Under the pieces are notes generated by a model that saw only the letters and a list, made by a program, of their open reading frames with translations, had not been told where the DNA came from and made no database searches. DNA of 64,000 nucleotides from contig OZ026843.1 in the NCBI GenBank assembly GCA_964023205.1, forward strand, positions 9,839,093-9,903,092, given 5' to 3'. Shown here piece after piece: positions 39,239 to 51,756 of the stretch. How positions within the stretch are numbered: position 1 is the stretch's first letter; every line of letters begins with the position of its first letter. The DNA comes from Lutraria lutraria (taxonomy: Eukaryota; Mollusca; Bivalvia; Venerida; Mactridae). Made by a program: the position numbers and the translations under genes.

Positions 39239-39634
39239 TAAACAAAATACAACAAGTTATCGGTCGTCATACCCTTGTCAAATAAGTATGCACATACTTT
39301 ATGAATAGTTCATGAACGTTTCTTATGAATTCTATTCGAAGTGGTAGTTTTAACGACATGTTGCAAGGTCTTAGAGTATATTTTTCAAGACGTGCTCAAT
39401 CTAATGGATCACATGACATTTACGATTTTATGTGGCTATAGCAACTCGTCCAAATGATTCATTGTCTCCATCAGTAAGATTGAATAAAGTGGTACATCTT
39501 GTCTGATTGCTATATAAACATACGATATGTACGTATAAGACAGACTAAAGTACAACAGCCGTGAGCATGTATAACTACAATGTTGGTAAGAAGAGAAAGT
39601 GATACACAGAAGCATATCATTTTACTAACGAATA

Positions 39635-39940
39635 CATAGTTCCCACATCTACAATATTTACCTCCCTTGGCGGCCATCTTAGTTGGCAAATTTCTTATGC
39701 GTTTAATAGACAAAATAAGAAAATTGGTTATTAAACAACTCAATTTATAAAAGATGACTTAATCATGAAGTTGTTAAGGCCATAGCACATCAGGTTAAAG
39801 AAAATGTAGTTGTCACATATAACTATCCTATATTTAGAATTAGCAAAACAAAAATATAAATATCTTCTACCAATGCTTGTTGAATTTGCCAACTAAGATG
39901 GCTGTCAAGGGAGGTAAATATTGTAGATATGGGAACTATG
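39635..39940. repeat. foldback element with ~58-bp arms
   Basis: Arms 39635-39693 and 39882-39940 are reverse complements with three mismatches (core GTAAATATTGTAGAT and TTTGCCAACTAAGATGG), spaced by about 188 bp. The right arm ends directly against the TA of a pogo-like MITE. The short reading frames here come from the arms. Confidence 0.8.
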
Positions 39941-39944
39941 TATA

Positions 39945-40221
39945 CAGTGCAACCTTTACGAAGCAATACCCTTTGAGAGTAGCAAAATTATGGTGTTGCT
40001 CTAGAGAGGTTAGATTAATAGTTAAATCGTGCAGTGGGAAAAGGTCACGATGTTGCTAAAGGTAGGTTTTTGCTCAAGAGAGGGTCCCATGGTGTTGTTG
40101 AGAGGTTGTTTCTGTAGAGAGATTGGATTAACAGTTAAATCGTGCAATAGAAAAAAGAACCATGCAGTTGCTGAAGGGTGACTGTTGCTCAAGAGAGGGC
40201 CGCTCTATAGAGGTTGTACTG
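39945..40221. mobile_element. pogo-like MITE, copy 1 (277 bp)
   Basis: Starts TA-CAGTGCAACCTTTACGAAG and ends TAGAGGTTGTACTG-TA, with inverted ends and a TA target duplication. The interior holds GAGCAACA, AGGTTGTT and CGATTTAAC blocks in inverted and repeated order. It has no transposase. TA plus a CAGTG terminus fits the pogo/Tigger branch of Tc1-mariner elements; that assignment is inference. Confidence 0.7.
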
Positions 40222-40649
40222 TACTTGCTAAAAAATAATTATCCTTAAAAAATGATATTGTAGAAAAAAACGACCCTCAATGCATTGGAACAATGAATAA
40301 AGAAAGGTCGTCTCCGAAAGTCCAACGTATTGTTAATTCTGAGAATCTTTAGGTTAGGTTTAGATTTAGATTTTATATACCGTTTAGTACGTTATTTTAA
40401 ACACCATATCACAGATAGTTTCAGACGTTGATTGATATCAAAGGAATACATAATTAATCGTATCATTCCGTACAGGGCGACCTCGTTCAATTATATTTAT
40501 CTTTATGTCTTACAAATTAAAGTTCAATCAAACACGCACATGTTTGTTAGCACATAAATGTTTAATTACTACACTGTCATGTTTATCATTTAGTGTGAAC
40601 GGTAAGTACTGAGTACGCTATTTTATGTACAGTGGTTTGTTGACATATA

Positions 40650-40768
40650 CACTACAACCTCTCCAGAGCGACCCTCTCTCTGCAGCAACAACATGCTTTT
40701 TTTCAACTGCACGATTTAACTATTAATCTAATCTCTCTAGAGCAACAACCTCTCAACGACATGTTTTG
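40650..40768. mobile_element. pogo-like MITE, copy 2, truncated
   Basis: Begins CACTACAACCTCTCCAGAG with the usual family interior (AACTGCACGATTTAAC) and stops where a SINE body starts. The right terminus is missing. Confidence 0.65.
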
Positions 40769-40958
40769 GTTGTTAGAGGGTCGTGGGTTCGAGCCCAGCT
40801 ACCGACCATGTCTCTGTATGTGAGAAAGTAGACAGTTGCTTACAGAGGATGATAGTCTAGTACTGGTTCTTCCTAGGAACGATGGTTAGGTGAATTGTCC
40901 GCCTCATATGACTCTGATTGTTGAAAAGGGGCGTAAAACTCAAACAAACAAACAAACC
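40766..40958 (+). repeat. SINE body with CAAA tail, head truncated
   Basis: Begins close to a B-box-like GTGGGTTCGAGCCC and ends in a CAAACAAACAAACAAAC tail. Its A-box part is missing where it abuts the truncated MITE. Confidence 0.6.
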
Positions 40959-42825
40959 GAATTTTGCTCAACACAAATGAAAACTAATTACTATTACTAA
41001 AATAGAATGTAGATTTAATCAAATAAATTCATGTACACGATAGATCCATACTTAGAAACCTGCTTCAATAAAAAAATACTGTTTTATTTACGAGTTCGTA
41101 ACAAACTGTTTTATATTCCATTCAGCGTATATTGACCTTCACCAAATGTCCAAATCAGATCCTTTGATATTTTCCACAAAAAGAATTTCAGATTGAATTG
41201 GTGACAAAACGTCCATCCTTGAGACCAAATCGAGATATATTTATAATTAACGACTGAGACTTTCATTTAATCGTATTGAATAATTCACGATTGATTATTA
41301 AAAGAACGGGGATGGAAAGATATCTTACTAGGATGAGACGACGAGGACGCGTTATTACTAATAGTCACGCAAATATTAGGCCATGCCTTAAAAATGCTGT
41401 AAATACATGTACAACAAAGACGGAATGGTCCTGACATGATTTATGGATTACAATAATGATTTTTGTAGTGAAGAAGGAATGTGGAATAAATGGGTTAAAA
41501 AGAAAAAAATCAAAGGATTCCAGTTTGTATAGCGCACTTACTATAAATGAATAATGCCGTTGTAACATTCGTTACATATCCGTTTTTCACGAACTACCAT
41601 ATTTTAATATTTTGATATATACTCTCACTATATTGTATTATCTTACTCTCTTCTAAATCTTGAAATGAAAGCCTAGAATACATCAATGAATTGATATAGA
41701 GATCTATATTATGCGCGTTACGCTGTGTTATGTGAAAATAAGCATTTCCTGACATTTATGAACAAGGATAAGTGTACGATGCATTTGAATGAAATTTGCT
41801 TCCATAAATCACTACAACGTGGTATTAGCCGTGTTATAAATCCTGTGATTGAACACTGCAGGATGACTTCTAAAATTTACGAAGAGTTTGTCGTTATTTG
41901 ATAGTCGTAATTGTTCGCCATACGTCTCTCTAATCTCCCGTTCTGTGGCTATATTAAGGAGAAATTAGTTTATATTTAAATTCGCTCATCCTACAAATTC
42001 TGTTATTCTGCCATCAGTTAGCATCAAGCGACTGACATCCAATCTGAGTTCGAAAGTCTAATTGAATCATTGTCACCCTGGAGAGATAATTGATTCTTCA
42101 GGCCATGAGAAAATATTGTCTGTTACGCATCAACTTATGGTAATTGTGAAAAGGATGAATTCCAAGCAGCGGATGCATATCAAGACGACGTTTGATTGAA
42201 TTCAAGTTTTTTTGGTGGTATTTCTGATTAATGATACAATTGAGCAGAGATCTTGCTGAGACTGAGGATTATGATGGTAATTAGTGAGATACTGGGGTAA
42301 TTGAGGTAATTCCCCGATCCCATTCGCATTATACTGGTGCTTCATAACATTGTGAATTAAGACTGCAAGATGAAAATACTCCACTAGTAATGTCACAAGG
42401 ACATTTTATATACTAGTATTCGAAATTAAAATTCAACTTTTTGAAATAGTTCAGACTGGCGATTACTTTAGATTATAACACAAGATGTACAAAGAACAAT
42501 ACAATGTAGATTATGTCAAAAAGTTTGAATTCATAAACTTGCCTAATATTGTACTTTTCTGAGATATCTTCTTAATGCTACACAAAAATGTTATTATTAA
42601 AACAATATAGCCCAATTATCATTATTTCTATGATACATGTAGTTATTTTAGATACTTCAATTTATTTTTCGACATTTTCTTTGAAATTACAAGAGTGGTT
42701 GCCCCTGTTGAAAAATAGAAAAATATTATTTTCTGTAGATATTGCCGGTGACTTATATATTTAATTTAAAAAAGCAATGATAACATACAGTGACCTAATA
42801 AGACTTACATCTTAATTTGACTATA

Positions 42826-43000
42826 CAGTGCAACCTCTCCAGAGCGGCCCTCTCTTGAGCAACAACCTCCCTTCAACAACAGCATGTTTTTCCCACTGCA
42901 CGATTTAACTATTAAATCAACCTCTCAAGAGCAACAACCTCTCAAGAACAACATACTTTTGCTACTCCCAAAGGGTGTTGTTTATGGAGAGGTTGCAATA
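42826..43000. mobile_element. pogo-like MITE, copy 3
   Basis: Starts TA-CAGTGCAACCTCTCCAGAG and ends ATGGAGAGGTTGCAATA. The inverted ends are about 17 bp. The interior repeats GAGCAACAACCTC blocks. The right end has lost the standard CTG-TA. Confidence 0.75.
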
Positions 43001-43553
43001 CAAACATAATTCTTGTGTTTCTAACCAATTAAGACTAAAAAGAAAATTGGCCACTAATCATAGAAAACATGTCTTGATCAGGGTTCGAGCCCACGAATCC
43101 AACATCAGTAGACCTAAACATGCGGGTCCGAGGTCAAGTTATTATAAGATAAATTATTCAAAATTGTGTAGAGTTTATTTGTATAGAGAAAATACTATAT
43201 TGTCGATACTATTTATACAGTAAATTAGACACCGGATGAAACTAAAAGGAATTATTGATGTATTTGTTAATGCCAGAACGTTTCCGCAATGAACACAGCT
43301 TCCATTAGCATGAAGAGAAAATACCCTCTGAACAAACAAGTGAAACAAATAGTGTTTGCTTTCCGAGAATGGTTTTAACAAAAGCAACACTTGATTGTTT
43401 CAGGAGCTAGAACTGTAGTGAAGTATGTGTTCTTATAAAATGCACAAATTAAGAACATGTACACGTTTATATTTGTTGATCAAACTCTTAAAAAGCCACA
43501 CGTGTCTACGATAACTCTTTTCTGAAAATATTGCATCCATGACCTAGTACATT

Positions 43554-43905
43554 CGTACTATCGCATTTCGTACTATCGCATCAAATCTATATTGAAAATA
43601 GAAGGAAATTTGCCGGCAACTGACGAACGATTTCAAACTATCGCATTTTTCGAACTATCGTATTTCGAACTATCGCATTTTTCGAACTATCGCATTTCCA
43701 ACTATCGCATTTTTCGAACTATCGCATTTCGGACTATCGCATTTTTCGAACTATCGCATTTCGAACTATCGCATTTTTCGAACTATCGCATTTCGAACTA
43801 TCGCATTTTTCGAACTATCGCATTTCGGACTATCGCATTTTTCGAACTATCGCATTTCGAACTATCGCATTTTTCGAACTATCGCATTTCGGACTATCGC
43901 GATTC
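43554..43905. repeat. ~32-bp minisatellite, frames open
   Basis: Alternating 17- and 15-bp half-units, CGAACTATCGCATTTTT and CGAACTATCGCATTT, with a CGGACT variant. Because 32 is not a multiple of three and the unit lacks stops on the plus strand, a 119-codon frame runs through it; this is not evidence of a gene. Confidence 0.9.
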
Positions 43906-44185
43906 AACTGTATATCCTTTATTATACCCCATCTGTGTTTCACACATATAACGTGGCAAAGTTTTTTGTTGGTTGTGAAGATACAGATTAGTCTCAATGG
44001 CCCCTCCGGCAACTTTGCTACAACAACTAGCCCCCTGGACATGACAGGTAAGGCTGTTGATAAATCGGGCACAACCTTGGACAAAAATATCACATATTAA
44101 TTATGACTGCCTGACTAACTAGATAATATTAATGACGTGACAATAATAGTGTACAATCTATTAATAACAAAAGCATACACACATA

Positions 44186-44352
44186 CAGTTCAGCCTCTCT
44201 AGAGCGGCCCTCCCCAGAGCAACAACCTCCCTTCAACAACAGCATGCATTTTTCCACTGCACCATTAATCTAACCTCTCTAGAGCAACAACCTCTCAACA
44301 ACAACATAATTTTACTACTCCCAAAAGGTGTTCCTTTGGAGAGGTTGCACTG
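44186..44352. mobile_element. pogo-like MITE, copy 4 (167 bp)
   Basis: TA-CAGTTCAGCCTCTCTAGAG at the left and GGAGAGGTTGCACTG-TA at the right, the cleanest right end and TA duplication of the family in this window. Confidence 0.8.
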
Positions 44353-44689
44353 TATATAAAAATTCTGCCATTAACATCTAACTCTGATATTTGAAGGCCT
44401 TCCATAAAAAATCGCAAATGAAGATACTCTGTCGACATCCTCTAATCTAGATGGCGAGATTCAGGTTGAATTCTAATTTAAAAACCAGAAAACAATTCTC
44501 TAGATTGGTATGGTGTCGTTTCACTAATTTTGTGTATCTTGTTTATATTGATTGAGAATAAAATTAAGCAATCATGTTCAGTTGAAAAGTTACTGATTTT
44601 CTGTGATGTTCCATATTTGCAAATACTCAACTACGTTGCGTGTGTACTTTCCACTACATTGTTACTAGTATGTACTTTCAATAATGCTG

Positions 44690-45150
44690 TGTATTTACTA
44701 TCCACAATGTTGTGTATTTACTATCCACAATGTTGTGTATTTACTATCCACAATGTTGTGTATTTACTATCCACAATGTTGTGTATTTACTCTCCACAAT
44801 GTTGTGCATTTACTCTCCACAATGTTGTGTATTTACTATCCACAATGTTGTGTATTTACTATCCACAATGTTGTGTATTTACTATCCACAATGTTGTGTA
44901 TTTACTATCCACAATGTTGTGTATTTACTATCCACAATGTTGTGTATTTACTATCCACAATGTTGTGTATTTACTATCCACAATGTTGTGCATTTACTCT
45001 CCACAATGTTGTGTATTTACTATCCACAATGTTGTGTATTTACTATCCACAATGTTGTGTATTTACTCTCCACAATGTTGTGTATTTACTATCCACAATG
45101 TTGTGCATTTACTCTCCACAATGTTGTGTATTTACTCTCCATTATGTTGT
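44690..45150. repeat. 23-bp minisatellite, about 20 copies, all plus frames open
   Basis: Unit GTGTATTTACTATCCACAATGTT with CTC/CTA and GTG/GCA variants. A 23-bp unit shifts frame by two bases each copy and no plus frame contains a stop, so three overlapping frames of up to 234 codons appear, each a 23-residue repeat. The array is flanked by a SINE fragment. Not a gene. Confidence 0.93.
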
Positions 45151-45222
45151 ATGTTCGATTCCCGGTCGCGACAGTTCATACCTTTCCATGAAAATTTGTT
45201 AGCGGCAACATTCCGAATAAAT
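45150..45222 (+). repeat. SINE fragment
   Basis: GTTCGATTCCCGGTCGCGAC followed by TTCCATGAAAAT matches the B box and start of the body of the SINE at 59345-59612. The head and 3' part are missing. Confidence 0.55.
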
Positions 45223-45229
45223 GTCATCC

Positions 45230-45369
45230 TGTGAGTAAAAGGTCATTCTTTTAAAAAAGGCACCATTGATTCTTTAGAACAAAATGACCACCGAATAAAG
45301 ATCACCGGTCGATAGAGGTCACATTTTGTCTTCCCCAAGAGTGGATATTGTTCACAGGTTTGGCTGTAT
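45230..45369. mobile_element. second MITE family, copy in minus orientation
   Basis: The reverse strand begins CAGCCAAACCTGTGAACAA next to TA and shares with 60219-60382 the blocks GGTCAT, TAGAACAAAATGACC, AAAGATCACC and AGGTCACAT. The other end is eroded. Confidence 0.65.
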
Positions 45370-46702
45370 ATAAATGGATTTATAGATATGAAATAAACTC
45401 GTAAATAGTAAAAGTTTTAATGCTGATACTGTCTTTATAAGACTTGATGATGATAGTGATTGTGTTGCCTACTTCATGTCACAAGGATGGATATATTATT
45501 GATTTAAACAGACAGAACTGGTAGACAGAGAACACTAGAAAGAAGCCCGCTTCACTTCAGATCTCTCTGCTAATTGATAGAATCTGTTTCAGAGATTTCT
45601 CCGTTATAAATACATATCTATAGAGGACATCAAGATAACAGTTGTGTTAGTGTGTTCTTATTGGCTCCTAGTTTCATCTACAGATCAGCTTAGATACTCA
45701 TTGTATTTATAACTTTAGTAGTTACAGGATTCATCCTACAAGAAGGTGAGAGCCTTTATTAACAAAATTTAAAATATCTAAGTTTCCATAACTTGCTTGA
45801 AATATCCGTTTGATCGTTTTTATTGAATATATTTTAATGTATTTTTGTGAATATGTACTATCAATTTCTAGACTTATTTTAAAGATAAAATATTCATTCA
45901 CTTAAATTTTTATAAAAAATGTAATACGTATTTGGAACCAGAATAAATCTCATATACCAAAGTGTCTGTAAAGATTTTAGACTGACTTTCCACCGTAAAG
46001 CGCAATCGAGCGTTATAAATGTTTGCGCTATATAAATGGATTTGTATACTGTATAATATAATATAGATAGATTCTGGTTATATATACATATTACAAATTG
46101 AATATAATTATACATGTATCAATGTACGTTACATTCTAAAAAGTGTGAAAGGAGAGTGAATGATTCGTGGAATTCTTATTTTTATTTATTTTTTACTGAA
46201 AATAAGAATTTGTCGTAGAGCAGAACATGAACTAGCACAACCTGATTCCAGTGTTGTATTTGTAAATGTTAATACGGGGAAACTTCTAGGACTACATTGA
46301 TAAAGGCAGATTGAAAAATAAGTTATAACTACATGCTTTTCAGTTGGACATCGTCGTATTGTATATATATTTGAGATTCCATTGATTTTTTATCCAACTG
46401 ATTATGACTTCTAGCTCTTCACATGTTCTCATCAAACTTGGATACATGGTTGTATATAAGTTTCCCACGATGTAACACATTTTAACCATTACCCAAACAA
46501 TTCGAGACATTAATTAAAAATTAACAAACAAACCGTGTCAGTTTTTATAGCTAAATTATCGTACTCGAAATTCAAAACTTCAAAAATCTAATGAAATCAT
46601 TCTCTCCGAACTGTTAATAAATAAAGGTACAATTTGGTACGACATTATTTAGAGTTGATTGGCATTTTTATCAGACATGCAATTTATTCCAAATTCTAGA
46701 GC

Positions 46703-46929
46703 TGAGGCCATCCTTAAAAAGTGTTTGCCGAAACGCTACCTACCCACCAAAAATACCCCTGCCCAAATTTTTTTGGCCTCTCAAGATTTTTTTCATTAAA
46801 AACAGCATTCTGACATATATTTTGGGTTAATATAAAAAAAATTTTTTTTTTTAAATCCGACCTTCCTACCCACTGAAAGTTTTCCGGGTCGAGTTACAGC
46901 AAACAAACATTTTGTAAGGATGACCTTAG
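46703..46929. mobile_element. MITE of a third type (~227 bp)
   Basis: The ends are inverted repeats: GGCCATCCTTAAAAAGTGTTTG on the left (read to 20 bases) and, on the reverse strand of the right end, GGTCATCCTTACAAAATGTT. The interior is AT-rich with a long T-run and has no coding capacity. Confidence 0.6.
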
Positions 46930-47970
46930 TGCACCACGAACATCGACTGAGATTCGTGTACTAATAATGCAAGTATTCTATCGTCCAAATATATAATATA
47001 GATAATACCATTTACAACGTGATATGAGGTTTGTATACGTGACAACCATCAATTTGTGGGTATTGAGTTTTTTTCAAGTCATTTATAATGCCGTAAATTA
47101 CATTCAGACTTATACAATGAAGACAAACTTGATATAATGATATTGATGCACAAAATGATGTCTGTACAGTACACATCTACTTTAACATGGTTAGCAAAAT
47201 GTGGAATACAATTTTCGATACCGCAAACCAATGCACTCATGTAAAATATTATGAAAGCATTGTTCGCTGCTGTTAGCTTGTTTCCAATCCGGAAGATATT
47301 CTAAATGATAGAGAGGTTTTAAATCGGATAAAAGTATTTATGAACAAATGAGACCCATTGAACACCAATGTATCTGATGCATTATTTAGTATATGCTTCA
47401 TGCGTTTTATTGGAAGACAAATTACAGATGACATTACTAGACAGATGAGAGATAAATGTAGCACTTATTTGCACTATATAAGTAGATGATATAGTATATG
47501 GTCTGTCAACAGAAAGTAGCACCCAGTGTACCATAATATCAAAATAGGAAAGTTAGCTCTATAAAGAATCTTTTTCAAAATACATTCCATGGGTAAATAA
47601 TGGCACGTGTTATATTTATTTATATTTATAATAGATACTTGTGTGGAATAAAATTCAATAAATGCCTTTGTTTTACGTCCAATACTTTTTTTTAAACACG
47701 TTTTAATTCTAGAATGTTGAAACCAGTCGGAACCAGTATTTACTTATAGTTTGATTGTACAAGTGTATATTAAGATTTGTAATAGGCAGTTTTGTTTAAT
47801 TGTATGATCCTTTTTAGGTTCTATATTTAAGTTGTAGTTTGTTGGGTCTAGCTTTTAGTTCCAAATTGTAGAAACTTGTTTTGTTCTTTAAATTATAAGA
47901 TTCAGTATATGAACCCTTTTATGTTCTGTCGTCGTTTTTTTCACTGTGTTTTAACGTCGGGTCAATAGCA

Positions 47971-48054
47971 ATATCGAGGGTTCAGCGCAATACTGTAGTA
48001 ACTTGTTCTCATTTCAATATGAGTTACGACACTGTTGCGTTGAACCCTCGATAT
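47971..48054. repeat. 33-bp inverted repeat (hairpin)
   Basis: Arms 47971-48003 and 48022-48054 pair at 29 of 33 positions around an 18-nt loop. Mismatches are scattered as in small-RNA precursors. It lies in intergenic DNA about 1 kb upstream of the SLC45 coding start. Confidence 0.75.
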
Positions 48055-49067
48055 AATCATTTTGCACAATTCTAGTACATACACGGGAGGGAGATCCCGG
48101 ACAATACCCCTTCCATAGGCTAGCCGGAGAGCTTCCTCTTCAGTAAATGTTTTGACCCAGGTGGAATTTGGTCGTAATTTGGCTGTAATAGGCTAGTGAA
48201 TACCACTGGACAAAGGAGACCACATTCTTTCACTGAAACACATACTCGTAAACATATTGTTCACAAAGAAAAGTGACTAGCGGAAGAGTGATCATTGTTC
48301 TTCTTTCGTTTTTGTAAAAAGAAAATCTATAAGTTCTTTGTTATCTTATTATTTTCTGAAATAAATAATGATTGAATGGCTCGTCTTTACATTTAATTCG
48401 TTTTATTTCACAACATTAACTATTTAATCAAATCCTTTGTATCAGTTTCACTGACAGCTCATTACGTTTTGTGAGATTTACCACTTTTAATAGCGTTATT
48501 TTACCAGGCAGACGACATTGTATCCTTCCGCACACAGTAAGTGCTCGTAATCTACGAATTTGGACTATTTTAGGAGTGTTATCGTGAAGGTCATTATCTA
48601 GCCGGAAATAAACAATTGTTGCAAAGTCATTATTAGCGGCAATAGACAGATTCCCGGATACAAAGACACAATCAGAGATTTAATTATATCTCATGACAAA
48701 AACAAGGGCTATTGGTTATAGTCTAATCGTTGTTTATTCTGTAATTTCAAATGACAAATGATGGAAAGCATTCCCACTATAAACTTTATTGGAAGTGGAT
48801 CCTTCTAATTATTCAAATTGGGAGGCTGACAGACTATGGGTATCATTAAGATCAGACCGACTGTATTTTATTCAAATAGTATCAATCATTTCATCATTGC
48901 GACATTTACTCATTTGTTGGTCTTGCTTTGTCTTGTCTGAACGTAAAGATGGATTTGATGGTGAATATGTAACATAATTGTTTCTTCAAAAAGACTCAAC
49001 CGTTTCGCAAAGAATATTTAGTACATGTTTTATATCGTACAATTTATCAAATTACTTTCTATTTCAG

Positions 49068-51642
49068 ATTAACTGATATGTCTTTGGGAATACTGACCTC
49101 GAAATTGCAAGCGATCAAAAGCTTGAAAGACAGCGATTATTTACAGCGTCTGAGAAACAATGATTATGTTCAGAGGATTCAGGAATTAGCAAATGATTTC
49201 TCCTTAAATGGCAACCAAGATTTTAGTCACGTGACGTCAAGAAAGTCACGTGCGCAACTTATACGCCTTAGTGCAGCAGTTTGTGGTATAGAACTTTGCT
49301 ATGCTGCAGAAACAGCATTTGTGAGTCCAATCCTATTAAAACTAGGAGTTCCTGTCGCTTTCATGACTCTTGTATGGTGTGTCAGTCCATTCCTCGGATT
49401 CTTCCTTGTCCCTGTAATGGGTTCTTTGAGCGACCGCTGTCCATTGAAACTTGGCAGGAGGAGGCCATTTATCATACTCTTTGCTGTTGGTATTATTGTA
49501 GGCCTTGTTCTTGTTCCGAATGGTGAATCCCTCGGAATACTCGCCGGGGACACCAAACCAGATCCTATTTCATATAATGTAGAACACCTAAATGGAACAG
49601 TAAAAGAAATTCGCAGAATTAATGCTACGAATTCACTTATATTGTATGAAAATGGCACTAGTGACATATTACGATCAAGTTTTAGCCCATCTTGGCCAAC
49701 TGCTGTAATGAAATTACCACATAGACATGCGATTGGCATTTTACTAACAGTACTGGGAGTGGCAATGTTGGATTTTAATTGTGATGCATGTCAGTCGCCA
49801 TGCCGCACATATCTCCTGGATATAAGCGTCCCAGAAGATCATTCACGTGGTCTGACGTCATTCACAGTAATGGCGGGACTAGGTGGTAGTTTTGGATATC
49901 TTATGGGAGGAATTGACTGGGAGTCGACAAGTTTTGGTACGGCTCTCGGTGGACATGTTCGTGTTGTATTTACAGGGGTGCTTTTCATGTTTTTGATATT
50001 TGTGATCTTGACATTGACTAGTTTCCCGGAGATTCCATTGAATGAACTTGGCTTGACGAAAGAATCGATGCAAAAGAAAAAGAAGGTTGTTAAAAAGGCA
50101 AAGTACAAAAAGTTTGTTAATGAAAGTTCTGATGAAGAAACGGGTTACGGAGAAGGTGATCTTGTAAATGAAAATACTGTGTCGTATGGATCAGTGAAGA
50201 GTAAAGATATGTCACCTGTGGTCAACAAGGAATGGCCTAATGGTGAAATGAATGATGAATGTATATCTGACGTCAGAGATCAAAAATCCGTCGATGATGA
50301 CCAAAGTTCCGTCCTGCCAGAAAGGAATACCGATATTAGGAAACCAAGATTGCAGAAAACGTTATCAGAATATCATGAACTATCTGAAGAAGTTTCACTT
50401 AAAACATACCTTCGTTCAATTGTAAAGATGCCTAGATCTCTCCTAGTCCTATGTATGACAAATTTATTCTGCTGGATGTCGCTTGTTTGTTACTCTCTTT
50501 ATTTCACGGACTTTGTAGGCCAGTCAGTATATGGTGGGAATCCTAAAGCTCCAGCCGGAAGTATTGAACATGAGCTGTATGATGATGGCGTCAGGCTGGG
50601 TTCATTTGGAATGTCCTTATACTCGTTGTCATGCGCCTTGTATTCCTTGGCAGTAGAATACCTGGTGGAAAGATTTTGTAAGTATTTCATAATTTCAAGC
50701 ATCGTTGTACTCGAAGTTTGGGCATTAATCTTGGACGAAATGTTAACGTAATCAAATATATAAAGATAAAAAATCCAGTGTCAGATCCCGTTTGACTCCA
50801 GCTATATATACATTATTTTCAAAGCTGAACATTCACACAATTGCTTCGTCTCTCAACTACCGTACAAATGGTGCATGTCTTTCGGCGATGTTAGAATAAC
50901 TTGTTTCTGAAGGCCAATGTGAAAATGCAAATAATTGAATCGTTTATTTACAGCTGCAAAATGGGTATACGTGTGTGGCCAGCTAGTTTATACAATCGGT
51001 ATGATTATCTTAGCCGTCTGTAGACACCCTGTAGCCGTGGTCCTCCTGTCACCCACTGCTGGAATCATGTACGCAACCTTGTTTACAATGCCGTACCTAC
51101 TCGTGGCACACTATCACTCCAGTGGTACAGTAAGTTTCTTAGAATTATTTTACCCGTTAGTACGATCAGCTCACATGATATTTTTCTATTCTAAGGTTGT
51201 TATTAATTTCAAAGAAAGCAATGTGTGAGTTAATTGGCTGTTAGTATGTCTGGCTGTGTTTGAATAAGCGTATTTGACTGCGTGCGTTTGTGTGGGGTGC
51301 GTGGTGCGGGGGTGCGTGCGTAATAGAGTTTGAGTACATGTGTCTGTGACATATAATTGCATTATATTACATCTTCATTATGATCATCATCACCATTTAT
51401 ATAATTATTTTACCTTTCAGTTCGGCGCTACAGACGACGAAGAGAAAGCAAATGTTCGAGGACTTGGCACAGATGTTGCCCTCGTCAGTAGCATGGTATT
51501 TTTGGCGCAATTTCTACTGTCATTGTGCATGGGGAGTCTCGTTCATCTGACGGGAAGCACGGTTACCATTGTGATCGCAGCTTCCGTTTTAAGCTTGTGT
51601 GGTGCTGTGAGCGCTACACAAGTGACCTATTTGGACTTGTGA
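49068..51642 (+). CDS. SLC45-family proton-coupled sugar transporter, 3 coding exons, 665 aa
   Basis: Multi-pass membrane protein of the major facilitator superfamily, predicted to carry sugars with protons. Coding parts: 49078-50677, 50954-51129 and 51421-51642 (phases 1 and 0), 1998 nt. The first coding exon opens at 49068 after TTTCAG, ten bases before the ATG, so a noncoding first exon lies upstream. Seen: about 12 hydrophobic segments from residue 62 on; LGRRRP at 125-130, the RXGRRR loop motif shared with plant sucrose transporters; NCDACQSPCRTYLLD after the sixth segment or so; possible N-glycosylation sites (NGT, NAT) in an outside loop; a charged cytoplasmic loop (about 335-455); then LFTMPYLLVAHYHS and GLGTDVALVSSMVFLAQ near the end, diagnostic of SLC45. 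Length lies between SLC45A2/A3 (about 530-550) and SLC45A1/A4 (about 750-770); I would call it A1/A4-like without assigning a member. Confidence 0.91.
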
Positions 51643-51701
51643 ACACATACTGACCAGTTCATTGATCCCGAGCAACAAAATCGTAAACATTGCTTAATAT
51701 A

Positions 51702-51756
51702 AATAAATATGTATATAATGGCAAGTATTGAAGAAGAACATCATTGCTTGAATAAA
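51702..51756 (+). terminator. candidate polyadenylation signals of the SLC45 gene
   Basis: AATAAA occurs at 51702-51707 and 51751-51756, 60 and 109 bp after the stop codon. Either would give a short 3' UTR. Confidence 0.4.

Larger units (their letters stand above)
37320..49067. other. gene-free interval upstream of the SLC45 gene
   Basis: No coding exon is supported over 11.7 kb. Contents: an E-box and palindrome patch (38777-39238), a foldback element (39635-39940), pogo-like MITEs, SINE pieces, two open-frame minisatellites (43554-43905 and 44690-45150), a second small MITE type (45230-45369), another MITE (46703-46929) and a hairpin (47971-48054). The noncoding first exon and promoter of the SLC45 gene must lie here or further upstream of its first coding exon, but are not identified. 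Confidence 0.6.

Noticed and set aside
43592..43951. 119-codon plus-strand reading frame
   Set aside because: It follows the ~32-bp CGAACTATCGCATTT array and has no other support.
44530..45234. 234-codon plus-strand reading frame
   Set aside because: It is produced by the stop-free 23-bp minisatellite; all three frames are equally open.
49281..50702. Other-frame and antisense reading frames within the SLC45 coding exon
   Set aside because: Shadows of the true coding frame, which carries the conserved transporter motifs.
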